Shown: piece after piece, positions 52,670 to 64,000 of the stretch | How positions within the stretch are numbered: the first letter of the stretch is position 1 | Layout: every line of letters starts with the position of its first letter | NCBI RefSeq assembly: GCF_004342625.1 | Contig: NZ_SMAH01000002.1 | Span: forward strand, 62,001 to 126,000 | Source: Tepidimonas ignava | GTDB lineage: Bacteria > Pseudomonadota > Gammaproteobacteria > Burkholderiales > Burkholderiaceae_C | Direction: 5' to 3' | Length of the DNA stretch: 64,000 nt | The notes under the pieces: generated by a model | Told to the model about the DNA's origin: nothing | Databases searched by the model: none | The model's input: only the letters and a program-made list of their open reading frames with translations | Program-made: the position numbers and the translations under genes

Positions 52670-53380
52670 TCAGACGTGCACCAACGTGCCTTCGTCTTCA
52701 CCCATGACGACGCGCTTGAGCGCGCCGGGCTTGAAAATCGAAAACACCCGCACCGGCAGGTTTTGGTCGCGGCACAGGGCAAAGGCGGTGGCGTCCATGA
52801 CCTGAAGCTGGCGCACCATCGCCTCGTCAAAGCTGATGCGTTGGTAGCGTCGGGCGCTGGGGTCTTTCTTGGGGTCGGCGGTGTACACGCCATCGACCTT
52901 GGTGGCCTTGAGCACGAGCTGCGCGCCGATTTCGGCGCCGCGCAGCGCGGCGGCGGTGTCGGTGGTGAAAAACGGGTTGCCGGTGCCCGCCGCGAACACC
53001 ACGACCTTGCCTTCTTCCAGGTACTGCAGCGCCTTGGGGCGCACGTACGGCTCAACGACCTGGTCGATGGCGATGGCCGACATCACCCGCGCGCGCACAC
53101 CGGCGCGCTCCAGCGCGTCACCCAGGGCCAGCGCGTTCATCACGGTGGCCAACATGCCCATGTAGTCCGCCGTGGCGCGGTCCATCCCGACGGCACCCCC
53201 GGCCACGCCGCGAAACAGGTTGCCGCCACCGATGACGATGGCCACCTGCACACCCAGGTGGGCGACCTCGGCCACCTCGGCCACGATGCGCTCGATGGTG
53301 CCGCGGTGAATGCCAAACGCTTCGTCGCCCATCAGGGCTTCACCAGACAATTTAAGGAGGATGCGCTGCAGTGCGGGCAT
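52670..53380 (-). CDS. pyrH: UMP kinase
   Basis: Makes UDP from UMP in a hexamer of the amino-acid-kinase fold. 236 residues. Motifs: [39 protein letters not shown] and [13 protein letters not shown]. The ATG at 53380 begins [16 protein letters not shown]; upstream residues are not conserved. Lies downstream of the tsf terminator. Confidence 0.96.
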   Translation of the reverse strand: MPALQRILLKLSGEALMGDEAFGIHRGTIERIVAEVAEVAHLGVQVAIVIGGGNLFRGVAGGAVGMDRATADYMGMLATVMNALALGDALERAGVRARVMSAIAIDQVVEPYVRPKALQYLEEGKVVVFAAGTGNPFFTTDTAAALRGAEIGAQLVLKATKVDGVYTADPKKDPSARRYQRISFDEAMVRQLQVMDATAFALCRDQNLPVRVFSIFKPGALKRVVMGEDEGTLVHV

Positions 53381-53435
53381 GGGTGCAATCCGGATGTGGG
53401 GCGATTGTACGGGGCTTGGTGCGGGTGCGGGTTGC

Positions 53436-53472
53436 AAAAAGGGCCGGCCTCCAACCCGAGGAGCCGGCCCTT
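53436..53472 (-). terminator. Intrinsic terminator after tsf
   Basis: On the minus strand a 10-bp stem with arms AAGGGCCGGC and GCCGGCCCTT (53463-53472 and 53439-53448) and a 14-base loop is followed by a TTTTT run (53440-53436) just after the tsf stop. It should terminate or strongly reduce rpsB-tsf transcription before pyrH. Confidence 0.85.
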
Positions 53473-53490
53473 ACGGCGCTGGGGGCGCGG

Positions 53491-54387
53491 TCAGGCTTTT
53501 TGCGCCGCGGCCACTTGGGCAGCCACTTCAGCGGCAAAGTCGTCCTGCTTTTTCTCGATGCCTTCACCAACCACGAACAGCGTGAACGACTGCACCGCGG
53601 TGTTGGCGCCCTTCAGGTACTGACCCACGGTCTGCTTGCCGTCGGCGGCCTTGACGAACACCTGGTCCAGCAGCGAGACCTCCTTGAGGTACTTCTGCAC
53701 CGCACCCTCGACCATCTTGGCCACGATGTCGGCGGGCTTGCCCGATTCGGCCGCCTTTTGTTCGGCGATCGAACGCTCCTTGGCCACGAGTTCGGCCGGC
53801 ACGTCAGCGCCGGACAGCGCCACCGGCTTCATCGCTGCGATGTGCATGGCCACGTCCTTGGCCGCCGTCGCGTCGCCCTGGTACTGCACCAGCACCCCGA
53901 TGCGCACGCCGTGCAGGTACACCGCCAGGTTGCCGCCGTCGCTGTAGCGCTTGAAGCGGCGAATCGTCATGTTCTCGCCGATCTTACCGATCAGCCCCTT
54001 GCGCACGTCTTCGACGGTGGGACCAAAGCCCTCCATGCTCAGCGGCAGCGCGGCCAACGCGGCCACATCGGCCGGGTTGTGCTCGGCCACCAGGCGCGCC
54101 AGCGCCTGGCCGAAGTTGCCAAACAGTTCGTTCTTCGACACGAAGTCGGTTTCGCAGTTGACTTCGACCAACGCGCCGGTGCTGCCGTCCACGTACGCCG
54201 CCACGATGCCTTCGGCGGTGACGCGGCTGGCGGCCTTGCTGGCCTTGTTGCCCAGCTTGACACGCAGGATTTCCTCGGCCTTTTCCATGTTGCCGTCGGC
54301 CTCGGTCAGGGCCTTCTTGCACTCCATCATGGGGGCGTCGGTCTTGGCGCGGAGTTCCGCGACCATGCTGGCGGTGATGGCTGCCAT
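53491..54387 (-). CDS. tsf: Translation elongation factor Ts
   Basis: The guanine-exchange factor for EF-Tu, 298 residues, close to the family length of about 290. The N-terminal UBA-like part reads [20 protein letters not shown], followed by the core motif DFVSKNELF. The ATG at 54387 begins [12 protein letters not shown]. Separated from rpsB by 176 bases that contain a hairpin. Confidence 0.96.
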   Translation of the reverse strand: MAAITASMVAELRAKTDAPMMECKKALTEADGNMEKAEEILRVKLGNKASKAASRVTAEGIVAAYVDGSTGALVEVNCETDFVSKNELFGNFGQALARLVAEHNPADVAALAALPLSMEGFGPTVEDVRKGLIGKIGENMTIRRFKRYSDGGNLAVYLHGVRIGVLVQYQGDATAAKDVAMHIAAMKPVALSGADVPAELVAKERSIAEQKAAESGKPADIVAKMVEGAVQKYLKEVSLLDQVFVKAADGKQTVGQYLKGANTAVQSFTLFVVGEGIEKKQDDFAAEVAAQVAAAQKA

Positions 54388-54514
54388 CGTGATGCTCCTG
54401 TTGACGGGTGGCCGCCGTGGCCACCCTCAAATCATTGACGCTGTGTTCGACAACCCGATGACACGCTGAGCGCGACCCAAGCGCGCGCCGGCGGCGTCAT
54501 CGGGCCAAGATACG

Positions 54515-54535
54515 AAAAAGGGGCTGCTGCGCCCC
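54515..54535 (-). terminator. Terminator-like hairpin between rpsB and tsf
   Basis: On the minus strand GGGGC-N6-GCCCC is followed by TTTTTCG, placed 28 bases beyond the rpsB stop. The stem is only five pairs, so partial termination that sets the S2 to EF-Ts ratio is more likely than a full stop. Confidence 0.6.
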
Positions 54536-54563
54536 CATCGAAAGCGGCCGCGTGGGCGCGCTC

Positions 54564-55304
54564 TCAGCCCTCCTGCACCTCGACGAACTCGTCGTCGGCG
54601 CGCACGGCTTCGACCACCGCGTTGAGCGCGGCGTTGCGGCCTTCCAGCACCGCGTCGGCGATGCCGCGGGCGTAGATGGCCACGGCCTTGGCCGAGTCGT
54701 CGTTGCCGGGGATGATGTAGTCGATGCCCTCAGGCGAGTGGTTGGTGTCGACAACACCGATGACCGGGATGCCCAGCTTGTTGGCTTCGGCCACCGCGAT
54801 CTTGTGGTAGCCGACGTCGACCACGAACATCGCGTCGGGCAGCGCGTTCATGTCCTGGATGCCGCCGATGTCGCGCTCGAGCTTGGCCAGTTCACGCAGG
54901 AACAGCAGTTGCTCTTTTTTGGACATGTTGTCCAGGCCGGCGTCGCGCTGGGCCTGCATGTCCTTGAGGCGCTTGATCGACGTCTTGACCGTCTTGAAGT
55001 TGGTCAACATACCGCCCAGCCAGCGCTGCTCCACGTACGGCACGCCCGCACGCTGCGCTTCCGCGGCGATGATGTCGCGCGACTGGCGCTTGGTGCCCAC
55101 CATCAGCAAGGTGCCACCGTTGGCGGTGAGCTGGCGCACGAACTTGCACGCCGCCTCGAACATCGGCACCGTTTTTTCGAGGTTGATGATGTGGATCTTG
55201 TTGCGATGGCCGAAAATGTACGGGGCCATCTTGGGGTTCCAGAAGCGCGTCTGGTGCCCGAAGTGGACACCGGCTTCCAGCATTTCGCGCATGGACACGG
55301 GCAT
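54564..55304 (-). CDS. rpsB: 30S ribosomal protein S2
   Basis: Small-subunit ribosomal protein S2, 246 residues. It begins with the conserved [23 protein letters not shown] segment (start at 55304) and contains [12 protein letters not shown] and [25 protein letters not shown]. The first gene of the long leftward run, preceded by an extended -10 promoter and a GC-rich leader hairpin. Confidence 0.97.
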   Translation of the reverse strand: MPVSMREMLEAGVHFGHQTRFWNPKMAPYIFGHRNKIHIINLEKTVPMFEAACKFVRQLTANGGTLLMVGTKRQSRDIIAAEAQRAGVPYVEQRWLGGMLTNFKTVKTSIKRLKDMQAQRDAGLDNMSKKEQLLFLRELAKLERDIGGIQDMNALPDAMFVVDVGYHKIAVAEANKLGIPVIGVVDTNHSPEGIDYIIPGNDDSAKAVAIYARGIADAVLEGRNAALNAVVEAVRADDEFVEVQEG

Positions 55305-55333
55305 GATATGGACTTTCCAAAGGTTGGGCCTAA

Positions 55334-55389
55334 AGCCGGCCAACGACCGCCACCCGCGCACGGGCGACGGCACCCGGAAGGGGCCGGCT
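55334..55389 (-). ncRNA. rpsB: Leader hairpin upstream of rpsB
   Basis: On the minus strand, arms AGCCGGCC (55389-55382) and GGCCGGCT (55341-55334) enclose 40 bases with further self-complementarity, ending about 30 bases before the rpsB start. It lies inside the roughly 140-base leader predicted from the -10 at 55451-55459. An S2-binding autoregulatory leader is possible but not shown. Confidence 0.4.
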
Positions 55390-55450
55390 CGCGATTGCTT
55401 TGCCACACAGGACCGCCCAACACAGGCGCTCCATCCAGCAAAACTTTGAG

Positions 55451-55459
55451 ATTGTACCA
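55451..55459 (-). promoter_or_regulatory. rpsB: Extended -10 promoter for rpsB
   Basis: Minus-strand TGGTACAAT fits an extended -10 (TGn followed by TACAAT). The transcript would begin near 55444 and have a leader of about 140 bases. No consensus -35 is visible. The element lies just outside the divergent NAD(P)HX-repair gene start at 55478. Confidence 0.55.
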
Positions 55460-55477
55460 CGCAGCGCCACGCCCACC

Positions 55478-57016
55478 ATGCAGCGCATCGTCCCCTGCCC
55501 CAAGGCCAGCACGCCACTCCGCCCGTTGCACGACCGCGACGCCAGCCGCCAACTCGAGCAGCGCCTGGCCGCCACGCTGCCACCCCACACGCTGATGCGG
55601 CGTGCGGGCCTGGCGGTGGCCCGTCTGGCGATGGCGTGGCAGCCCCACGCCCAGCGCATCGTGGTGCTGGCCGGTGGCGGCAACAACGGCGGCGACGGGC
55701 TGGTGGCGGCCGCCCGGCTGGCGCAGGACTGGCCTGAGCGCGACGTGGCGGTGTGGTGGCTGGGAGACCCTGAGCGCCTGCCCGACGACGCCCGCTGGGC
55801 CTGGCAGCACGCGCGCGCCGCCAACCTGACGTGGTTGCAAGCCGCGCCCGACTCCCCCCCCGACCTGGTGATCGACGCGCTGCTGGGCCTGGGGTTGGAC
55901 CGCCCCGTGCAAGGCACGACGCTGGCTGCCCTGCGCTGGCTGCAAGCCTGCCCCGCGCCGACGCTGTGCGTCGATTTGCCCAGCGGACTGGACCCCAACA
56001 CCGGCCACTGGTGGGCCGACACGCCTGCCCAACCCGTCGCCGCGCGCGCCACGCTGTCGCTGCTGACGCTCAAGCCCGGCCTGTTCACGGGACTGGGGCG
56101 GGCGGTGGCCGGCGAAACGATCTGGTTCGACGACCTTGGCGCCCAGGCCGACCCGACCACCGCGGCCGCGTGGCTCGTCACCTCGGCCGGCTGGCCCGAC
56201 GCGGCCGCGCTGCGTGCGGACCACGCCAGCCACAAGGGCAGCCGCGGTGACGTGCTGGTGCTCGGGGGCGCCCTGCCCGCCGCGCACGCGGGCGTGGGCA
56301 TGGGCGGCGCGGCGCTGCTGGCGGCACGGGCGGCCCTGCGTGCGGGCGCTGGCCGGGTGTATGTGGCGCTGGTGGGCGAAGCGAACCAGATTCCGCCATG
56401 GGACGCGGGCCAGCCCGCGCTGATGCTGCGCAGCGCCGCGGCGGCGTTGGACAGCGACCTGCCCGAGCGCGCCACCGTGGTGGCCGGCTGCGGCGGCGGC
56501 CCCGGGATGGCGACGCTGCTGGACACCGTGTTGGCCCGCAGTCCACGGCTGGTGCTGGACGCCGACGCGCTCAATGCCCTGGCGGGCCGAACCGACCCCG
56601 ACCCGCTGGCGCAGCGCCGCGCGCGCCGCTGGTGGACCGTGCTGACACCCCATCCGCTGGAGGCCGCCCGGCTGCTGCGCACCGACACCGCCAGCGTGCA
56701 GCGCGATCGGCTGGCAGCCGCCCGCACGTTGGCCGAGCGGTGGCACGCCGTCGTGGTGCTCAAAGGCAGCGGCAGCGTCGTGGCCGCGCCCGGCCTCACG
56801 CCGCGCGTCGTGGCCAGCGGCAGCGGTTGGCTGGCCACCGCCGGCAGCGGCGACACGCTGGCCGGGTTGCTGGGCGCGCGCCTGAGCGCGCTGCCTTGGC
56901 CCGCCCCGCCCGAGGATCTGCTGGCCGCGGTGGCCGACACCGTGGCCCTGCACGGCACCTTGCCCGAACACTGGCCGCACCGCTGGCCGCCCACCGCCAG
57001 CGACCTGCTGCCCTGA
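55478..57016 (+). CDS. nnr: Bifunctional NAD(P)H-hydrate epimerase / ADP-dependent dehydratase
   Basis: Repairs NAD(P)HX. The 512-residue protein joins an epimerase domain (YjeF-N, about residues 25-225; [15 protein letters not shown]-like nucleotide loop and LPSGLD) to a dehydratase domain (about 235-512; [14 protein letters not shown] and the [13 protein letters not shown]-fold motif). The ATG at 55478 is the last before the conserved part. Divergent from rpsB; the acyl-CoA synthetase starts 26 bases downstream. Confidence 0.9.
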   Translation: MQRIVPCPKASTPLRPLHDRDASRQLEQRLAATLPPHTLMRRAGLAVARLAMAWQPHAQRIVVLAGGGNNGGDGLVAAARLAQDWPERDVAVWWLGDPERLPDDARWAWQHARAANLTWLQAAPDSPPDLVIDALLGLGLDRPVQGTTLAALRWLQACPAPTLCVDLPSGLDPNTGHWWADTPAQPVAARATLSLLTLKPGLFTGLGRAVAGETIWFDDLGAQADPTTAAAWLVTSAGWPDAAALRADHASHKGSRGDVLVLGGALPAAHAGVGMGGAALLAARAALRAGAGRVYVALVGEANQIPPWDAGQPALMLRSAAAALDSDLPERATVVAGCGGGPGMATLLDTVLARSPRLVLDADALNALAGRTDPDPLAQRRARRWWTVLTPHPLEAARLLRTDTASVQRDRLAAARTLAERWHAVVVLKGSGSVVAAPGLTPRVVASGSGWLATAGSGDTLAGLLGARLSALPWPAPPEDLLAAVADTVALHGTLPEHWPHRWPPTASDLLP

Positions 57017-57042
57017 CCACCACCCCCTGCAGGAGACGACCG

Positions 57043-58698
57043 ATGCCGATCGCCGACCACGATCTGCCGCGCTGCGCCGCCAACCATGCGCCGCTGACGC
57101 CCTTGGATTTTTTACGCCGCACCGCCGAGGTGCACCCGCAGCTGCCGGCCATCGTGCACGGCACCGGCGCGCACGCGGCGAGCCAGACTTGGGGCGAGAC
57201 CGCCCAACGCTGCCGCCGCATGGCCAGCGCGCTGCGGCGCGCCGGGGTGCAGCGCGGGGACGTCGTGGCCACCTTGCTGCCCAACACCCCGCCGATGGTC
57301 GAGGCCCACTTTGGCGTGCCGCTGGCGGGCGCGGTGCTCAATGCCCTCAACACCCGGCTGGAGCCGGCGTCCATCGCCTACATGCTGGACCACGGCGAAG
57401 CCCGGGTTATCCTGGTCGACCCGGAGTTCAGCGCGCTGCTGGCGCAAGCCCTGCCGCTGCGCACGCGGCGCGAGCCGCTGCTGGTGGTGCAAACCCAGGA
57501 TCCATGGTTCGGCGCCCCCACCGCCACGCTGGACGCGGTGGACTACGAGGACTGGCTGCGCCAAGGCGACCCAGACTTCCCCTGGGAGGGGCCACCCGAC
57601 GAGTGGGACGCGATCGCCCTCAACTACACCAGCGGTACCACCGGTCATCCCAAGGGGGTGGTTTACCACCACCGTGGCGCGGCCCTCAACGCCGTGTCCA
57701 ACATCCTCGAGTGGGACATGCCCAAGCACCCCGTGTACCTGTGGACGTTGCCGATGTTCCACTGCAACGGCTGGTGCTTCCCCTGGACCTTGGCGGCGCG
57801 CGCTGGGCTCAACGTCTGCTTGCGCAAGGTGGATGCGGCCACCGTGCTGGGGTTGATGCGCGCCTGGCGCGTCACCCACTACTGCGGAGCGCCGATCGTG
57901 CACGCGATGCTGGCCAACGCCCCGGATGAGCTCAAAGCCGGCCTGCACCCGGGCATACGGGGCATGGTGGCGGCCTCGGCGCCCCCGGCGGCGCTGCTGG
58001 AGGCGATGGCACGCATGGGCATCGAGCTGACGCACGTGTACGGCCTGACCGAGGTGTACGGGCCGGCCACGGTGTGCGCCCCCCAGCCTGGCTGGCGTGA
58101 CCTGCCGCTGCAGGAGCAAGCCCGCTTGCACGCGCGCCAGGGCGTGCGGTACCACCTGCAACAAGACGCGCAGGTGCTGGACCCGGCCACGCTGCGGCCG
58201 GTGCCGTGGGACGGCGAAACGATCGGCGAGGTGATGTTTCGCGGCAACATCGTGATGAAGGGCTACTTGAAAAACCCCGAGGCGACCGCGCAAGCGCTGG
58301 CCGGCGGCTGGTTCCACACCGGCGACCTGGCGGTGCAACACCCGGACGGCTACATCAAGATCAAGGACCGCAGCAAGGACATCATCATCTCGGGCGGCGA
58401 GAACATCTCGTCGATCGAAATCGAAGACGTGCTGTACCGTCACCCTGCCGTGCAAGCGGCGGCGGTGGTGGCCAAACCCGACCCGCGCTGGGGCGAGACC
58501 CCGTGCGCGTTCATCGAACTCAAGCCTGGCGCGCACGCCAGCGTCGAGGACATCATCGCGCACTGCCGCGCCCATCTGGCGGGGTTCAAAATCCCGCGGG
58601 CGGTGGTGTTCACCGAATTGCCCAAGACCAGCACCGGCAAGATTCAGAAATTTGAGCTGCGGCGCCTGGCGGGGTCGGTGCAGGCGATCGACGTGTAG
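57043..58698 (+). CDS. AMP-forming acyl-CoA synthetase
   Basis: Activates a carboxylic acid to its CoA ester with ATP. 551 residues of the ANL superfamily: P-loop YTSGTTGHPKGVVYHH, GLTEVYGPA, hinge GWFHTGDLAVQH, DRSKDIIISGGENISSIEIE, and the terminal catalytic Lys in PKTSTGKIQK. Preceded by AGGAGA. The size and motif set match medium-chain or short-chain acyl-CoA ligases; the exact substrate is unknown. Its 3' end overlaps the convergent lipoprotein-nuclease gene by 89 bases. Confidence 0.9.
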   Translation: MPIADHDLPRCAANHAPLTPLDFLRRTAEVHPQLPAIVHGTGAHAASQTWGETAQRCRRMASALRRAGVQRGDVVATLLPNTPPMVEAHFGVPLAGAVLNALNTRLEPASIAYMLDHGEARVILVDPEFSALLAQALPLRTRREPLLVVQTQDPWFGAPTATLDAVDYEDWLRQGDPDFPWEGPPDEWDAIALNYTSGTTGHPKGVVYHHRGAALNAVSNILEWDMPKHPVYLWTLPMFHCNGWCFPWTLAARAGLNVCLRKVDAATVLGLMRAWRVTHYCGAPIVHAMLANAPDELKAGLHPGIRGMVAASAPPAALLEAMARMGIELTHVYGLTEVYGPATVCAPQPGWRDLPLQEQARLHARQGVRYHLQQDAQVLDPATLRPVPWDGETIGEVMFRGNIVMKGYLKNPEATAQALAGGWFHTGDLAVQHPDGYIKIKDRSKDIIISGGENISSIEIEDVLYRHPAVQAAAVVAKPDPRWGETPCAFIELKPGAHASVEDIIAHCRAHLAGFKIPRAVVFTELPKTSTGKIQKFELRRLAGSVQAIDV

Positions 58699-59224
58699 CG
58701 CGGCGCCACTCCCACGGGGGCAGCGCCTCGCCCTGCCCCCACAAACCACGCCCTGCCGCACGGGCAGCGAGCTCGGCAGCGCGGTAGTGCCACCGCTCCA
58801 GCCAGGGTTGCTGGTGAGCGTGACGGGCGTCGTGCCACGCCCAGCCTTGCTGCAGCAAGGCCAGGTTGACATCCTGCACGGCCCGTTCGTCCTCGGGCGA
58901 TGGCCCTCGGACCACCGCCAGCCAACGTCCGTAACGGTCCACCCCACGGTCGTCCAGACGCACCGCGCGGCCCAGCACCCACGCGCGCAGCGCGTCGCGC
59001 GCCTGCGCGCCCGCGGGCTGATCCAGCTCCGGGGCATCGATGCCCGCCAGACGCACGGTGCGCAGCCGCGCGTCGGGGCCGCGCACGCGCAGCGTGTCAC
59101 CGTCGTGCACCGCCACCACCACCCAGTCGGCCTGCGCCAGGGAGTGACCGCCGCCCAGGCACCCGGTCAGGCCGACCAGCAGCGCCAACAGCGCAAACCT
59201 GGCGATCCACACCGCGCGGCCCAT
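58610..59224 (-). CDS. Thermonuclease-family lipoprotein
   Basis: A 204-residue protein with an N-terminal lipobox (LLVGLTGC, Cys at about residue 22) and a staphylococcal-nuclease fold: VAVHDGDTLRVR, RTVRLAGIDAPELDQP with the catalytic Arg and Glu, and DRYGRWLAVV with the second Arg. It likely acts at the membrane or periplasm on nucleic acid. The ATG at 59224 precedes the signal sequence; a GTG at 59236 would overlap the upstream regulator stop (GTGA). The last 30 residues or so lie in a region shared antisense with the synthetase and are not conserved nuclease sequence. Confidence 0.82.
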   Translation of the reverse strand: MGRAVWIARFALLALLVGLTGCLGGGHSLAQADWVVVAVHDGDTLRVRGPDARLRTVRLAGIDAPELDQPAGAQARDALRAWVLGRAVRLDDRGVDRYGRWLAVVRGPSPEDERAVQDVNLALLQQGWAWHDARHAHQQPWLERWHYRAAELAARAAGRGLWGQGEALPPWEWRRATRRSPAPTPPGAAAQISESCRCWSWAIR

Positions 59225-59232
59225 GACGCGCC

Positions 59233-60081
59233 TCACAGCAGCGGCCGCAGCTCTCGCGCGGCCTCTTGCAACAGCGGCAGCAGTTCGTGCTGCACGGCCC
59301 CGGCCTGCAAGCGCTGCTGCGACAGCACGGCGTTGATCGCCGCCACCGTGCGGCCCTGCATGTCGCGCAGGGGCACCGCCACGGCGTGCACGCCCAGCTC
59401 ATGCTCCTCACTGCAGATGCAGTGGTCGGCCTGGCGCACCTGCTGCAGGATGCGCCGCAGCGCCGCGGGGTCGGTGACGGTGTAGGGTGTCAGACGCGGC
59501 AAGCCAGCCCCGGAGGCGCAGCGGGCGGCCAGCCAGAGCCGCAACTGCTTGACGGGCAACGCAGCCAGCAGCACCCGGCCGGTGGAGGTGGCGTGCGCGG
59601 GCAGCCGCGCCCCCAAGTGCAAGCCATAGGCCAACCGCTGCGGCCGCGCCGGCCACGCCCCGCCCGGGGCGCCAAGCGAGCCCCCTTGCCAATCCACACT
59701 GGGCTCGTGCGCTGCGGGCGGCACGCTGCGCGCCACCACGACCACCGCCTCGTCGTCCAGCACCGCCACCGAAAACGGTTCGCGCACGCGCGCGGCCAGC
59801 CGGTCCAGCACCGGCTGCACCGTGCGCGGCAAGCGCGCCGAGGCCAGGTAGCGCCCCGCCAGACGCAGCACCTTGGGCGCCAGCCAGTAATCGTGTCCGT
59901 CGGTTTCCAGGTAGCCCAGGTGCGCCAGCGTCAACAGGTGGCGCCGCGCCGCCGCGCGCGACAGCCCTGTGCGCTGGGCCGCCAGCGTGGCGTTGAGGCG
60001 CTGGCGCTCGGTGTCGAAGCTCTCCAGCACGGCCAGCCCTTTGACCAGCCCGGCGATGGTGTCGGCGGCAGCGAGATCCAT
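59233..60081 (-). CDS. IclR-family regulator, PobR-like
   Basis: A 282-residue regulator: N-terminal winged helix (TIAGLVKGLAVLESFD then GLSRAAARRHLLTLAHLGYL) and IclR effector-binding domain from about residue 90 (PVLDRLAARVREPFSVAVLDDEAVV). It is divergent from pobA across 197 bases with two 16-base direct repeats. PobR regulators of the IclR family activate pobA in response to 4-hydroxybenzoate, so that role is likely. The nuclease gene may be coupled to its 3' end. Confidence 0.88.
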   Translation of the reverse strand: MDLAAADTIAGLVKGLAVLESFDTERQRLNATLAAQRTGLSRAAARRHLLTLAHLGYLETDGHDYWLAPKVLRLAGRYLASARLPRTVQPVLDRLAARVREPFSVAVLDDEAVVVVARSVPPAAHEPSVDWQGGSLGAPGGAWPARPQRLAYGLHLGARLPAHATSTGRVLLAALPVKQLRLWLAARCASGAGLPRLTPYTVTDPAALRRILQQVRQADHCICSEEHELGVHAVAVPLRDMQGRTVAAINAVLSQQRLQAGAVQHELLPLLQEAARELRPLL

Positions 60082-60095
60082 GGCGACAACGATAG

Positions 60096-63754
<3,659 letters not shown>

Positions 63755-63789
63755 GGCGCGTAGGAGGATTCTCGGGGCCCAACGACGAC

Positions 63790-63826
63790 GGCCAGCCGCA
63801 GCGGGCTGGCCAGCGCAGGGCTGCGC
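63790..63826 (-). promoter_or_regulatory. Hairpins in the upstream region of the YgiQ-family gene
   Basis: Two adjacent perfect hairpins lie 36-72 bases before the start: GGCCAGCC/GGCTGGCC (63790-63797 and 63804-63811) and GCGCAG-GG-CTGCGC (63813-63826). A TACAAT -10-like hexamer on the minus strand at 63832-63827 lies just beyond them, so the hairpins would be in the transcript leader. No -35 is clear. Confidence 0.4.
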
Positions 63827-63908
63827 ATTGTAGGGGCGATGGCCGCAGCGCACCACCCCGACACCCACGATCCCCTACCCCCACCGTGGGCGCATGCCGC
63901 GGCAGGAT

Positions 63909-64000
63909 TTACCCGTGACCCGGTAAGCGGCGCCGGAACATGCCCCAGCCTTCCATCTGCAGCACCTGCTCACCACGTTGGTTGAACATTTGCCACACGG
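63909..64000 (-). CDS. MaoC-family dehydratase, C-terminal fragment
   Basis: Only the last 29 or so codons are in the window. The minus-strand translation ends VWQMFNQRGEQVLQMEGWGM then FRRRLPGHG before a TAA at 63911-63909. The FNQ-GE-V--M-GWGMFRRR pattern is that of MaoC-type hydratases (R-specific enoyl-CoA hydratase family). The start and active site lie outside the window. Confidence 0.6.
   Translation of the reverse strand, partial: VWQMFNQRGEQVLQMEGWGMFRRRLPGHG

Overview
The window is about 64 kb of high-GC DNA that reads as the chromosome of a betaproteobacterium of the order Burkholderiales (Comamonadaceae-like; a thermophilic relative such as Tepidimonas is possible but unproven). 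The evidence is gene order (rpsB-tsf-pyrH-frr-uppS-cdsA-dxr-rseP-bamA-skp-lpxD-fabZ-lpxA-lpxB-rnhB; aceE-aceF-lpdA with a lipoylated E3; carA-lysE-carB-greA), a homodimeric pyruvate dehydrogenase E1, a FimV-like protein and a lone FabI. Coding density is very high. No gap without a gene exceeds about 225 bases, and I saw no rRNA, tRNA, CRISPR array, insertion sequence or prophage. The first gene (ABC-F ATPase) and the last (MaoC-like dehydratase) are cut by the window edges.

Layout. 1-6.2 kb: ABC-F ATPase, RNA m5C methyltransferase, MFS transporter, D-2-hydroxyacid dehydrogenase, FimV-like protein. 6.3-11.8 kb: a CoA-ester catabolic cluster (PaaH-type 3-hydroxyacyl-CoA dehydrogenase, enoyl-CoA hydratase, Crp/Fnr regulator, aminoglycoside-phosphotransferase-fold kinase, ACAD11-type acyl-CoA dehydrogenase). 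The last two resemble the kinase/dehydrogenase pair known from 4-hydroxyacyl-CoA degradation. 11.8-14.2 kb: an orphan GspE-like ATPase with an extra N-terminal region. 14.3-21.1 kb: a YejABEF-type peptide importer followed by two small membrane proteins. 21.1-22.6 kb: fabI and a dihaem cytochrome c4 with an FNR-type box upstream. 22.7-28.7 kb: lpdA, aceF and aceE, read leftwards, with a PAS histidine kinase and FixJ-like regulator read divergently and followed by folD. 33.0-39.9 kb: a HicAB toxin-antitoxin pair, DUF4149 protein, greA, carB, LysE-type exporter and carA. 39.9-55.3 kb: one long leftward run of sixteen genes joining translation (rpsB, tsf, frr), UMP kinase, isoprenoid and phospholipid synthesis (dxr, uppS, cdsA), outer-membrane biogenesis (rseP, bamA, skp), lipid A synthesis (lpxD, fabZ, lpxA, lpxB) and nucleic-acid housekeeping (rnhB, a TrmH-family methylase). 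55.5-58.7 kb: a bifunctional NAD(P)H-hydrate repair enzyme and an acyl-CoA synthetase. 58.6-61.5 kb: a lipoprotein nuclease, an IclR regulator and divergent pobA. 61.4-63.8 kb: a YgiQ radical-SAM protein.

Most neighbours on the same strand touch or overlap by four bases, which suggests translational coupling. Intrinsic terminators follow tsf and rpsB, and a terminator-like hairpin lies between greA and carB. The window is mainly core genome. The points that most deserve attention are the kinase/ACAD pair, the near-identical lipoyl-domain DNA shared by aceF and lpdA, the two-component system facing aceE, the repeats between pobA and its regulator, the FNR-type box before cytochrome c4 and the unexplained front part of the orphan GspE. 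I did not find a clearly novel multi-gene system.
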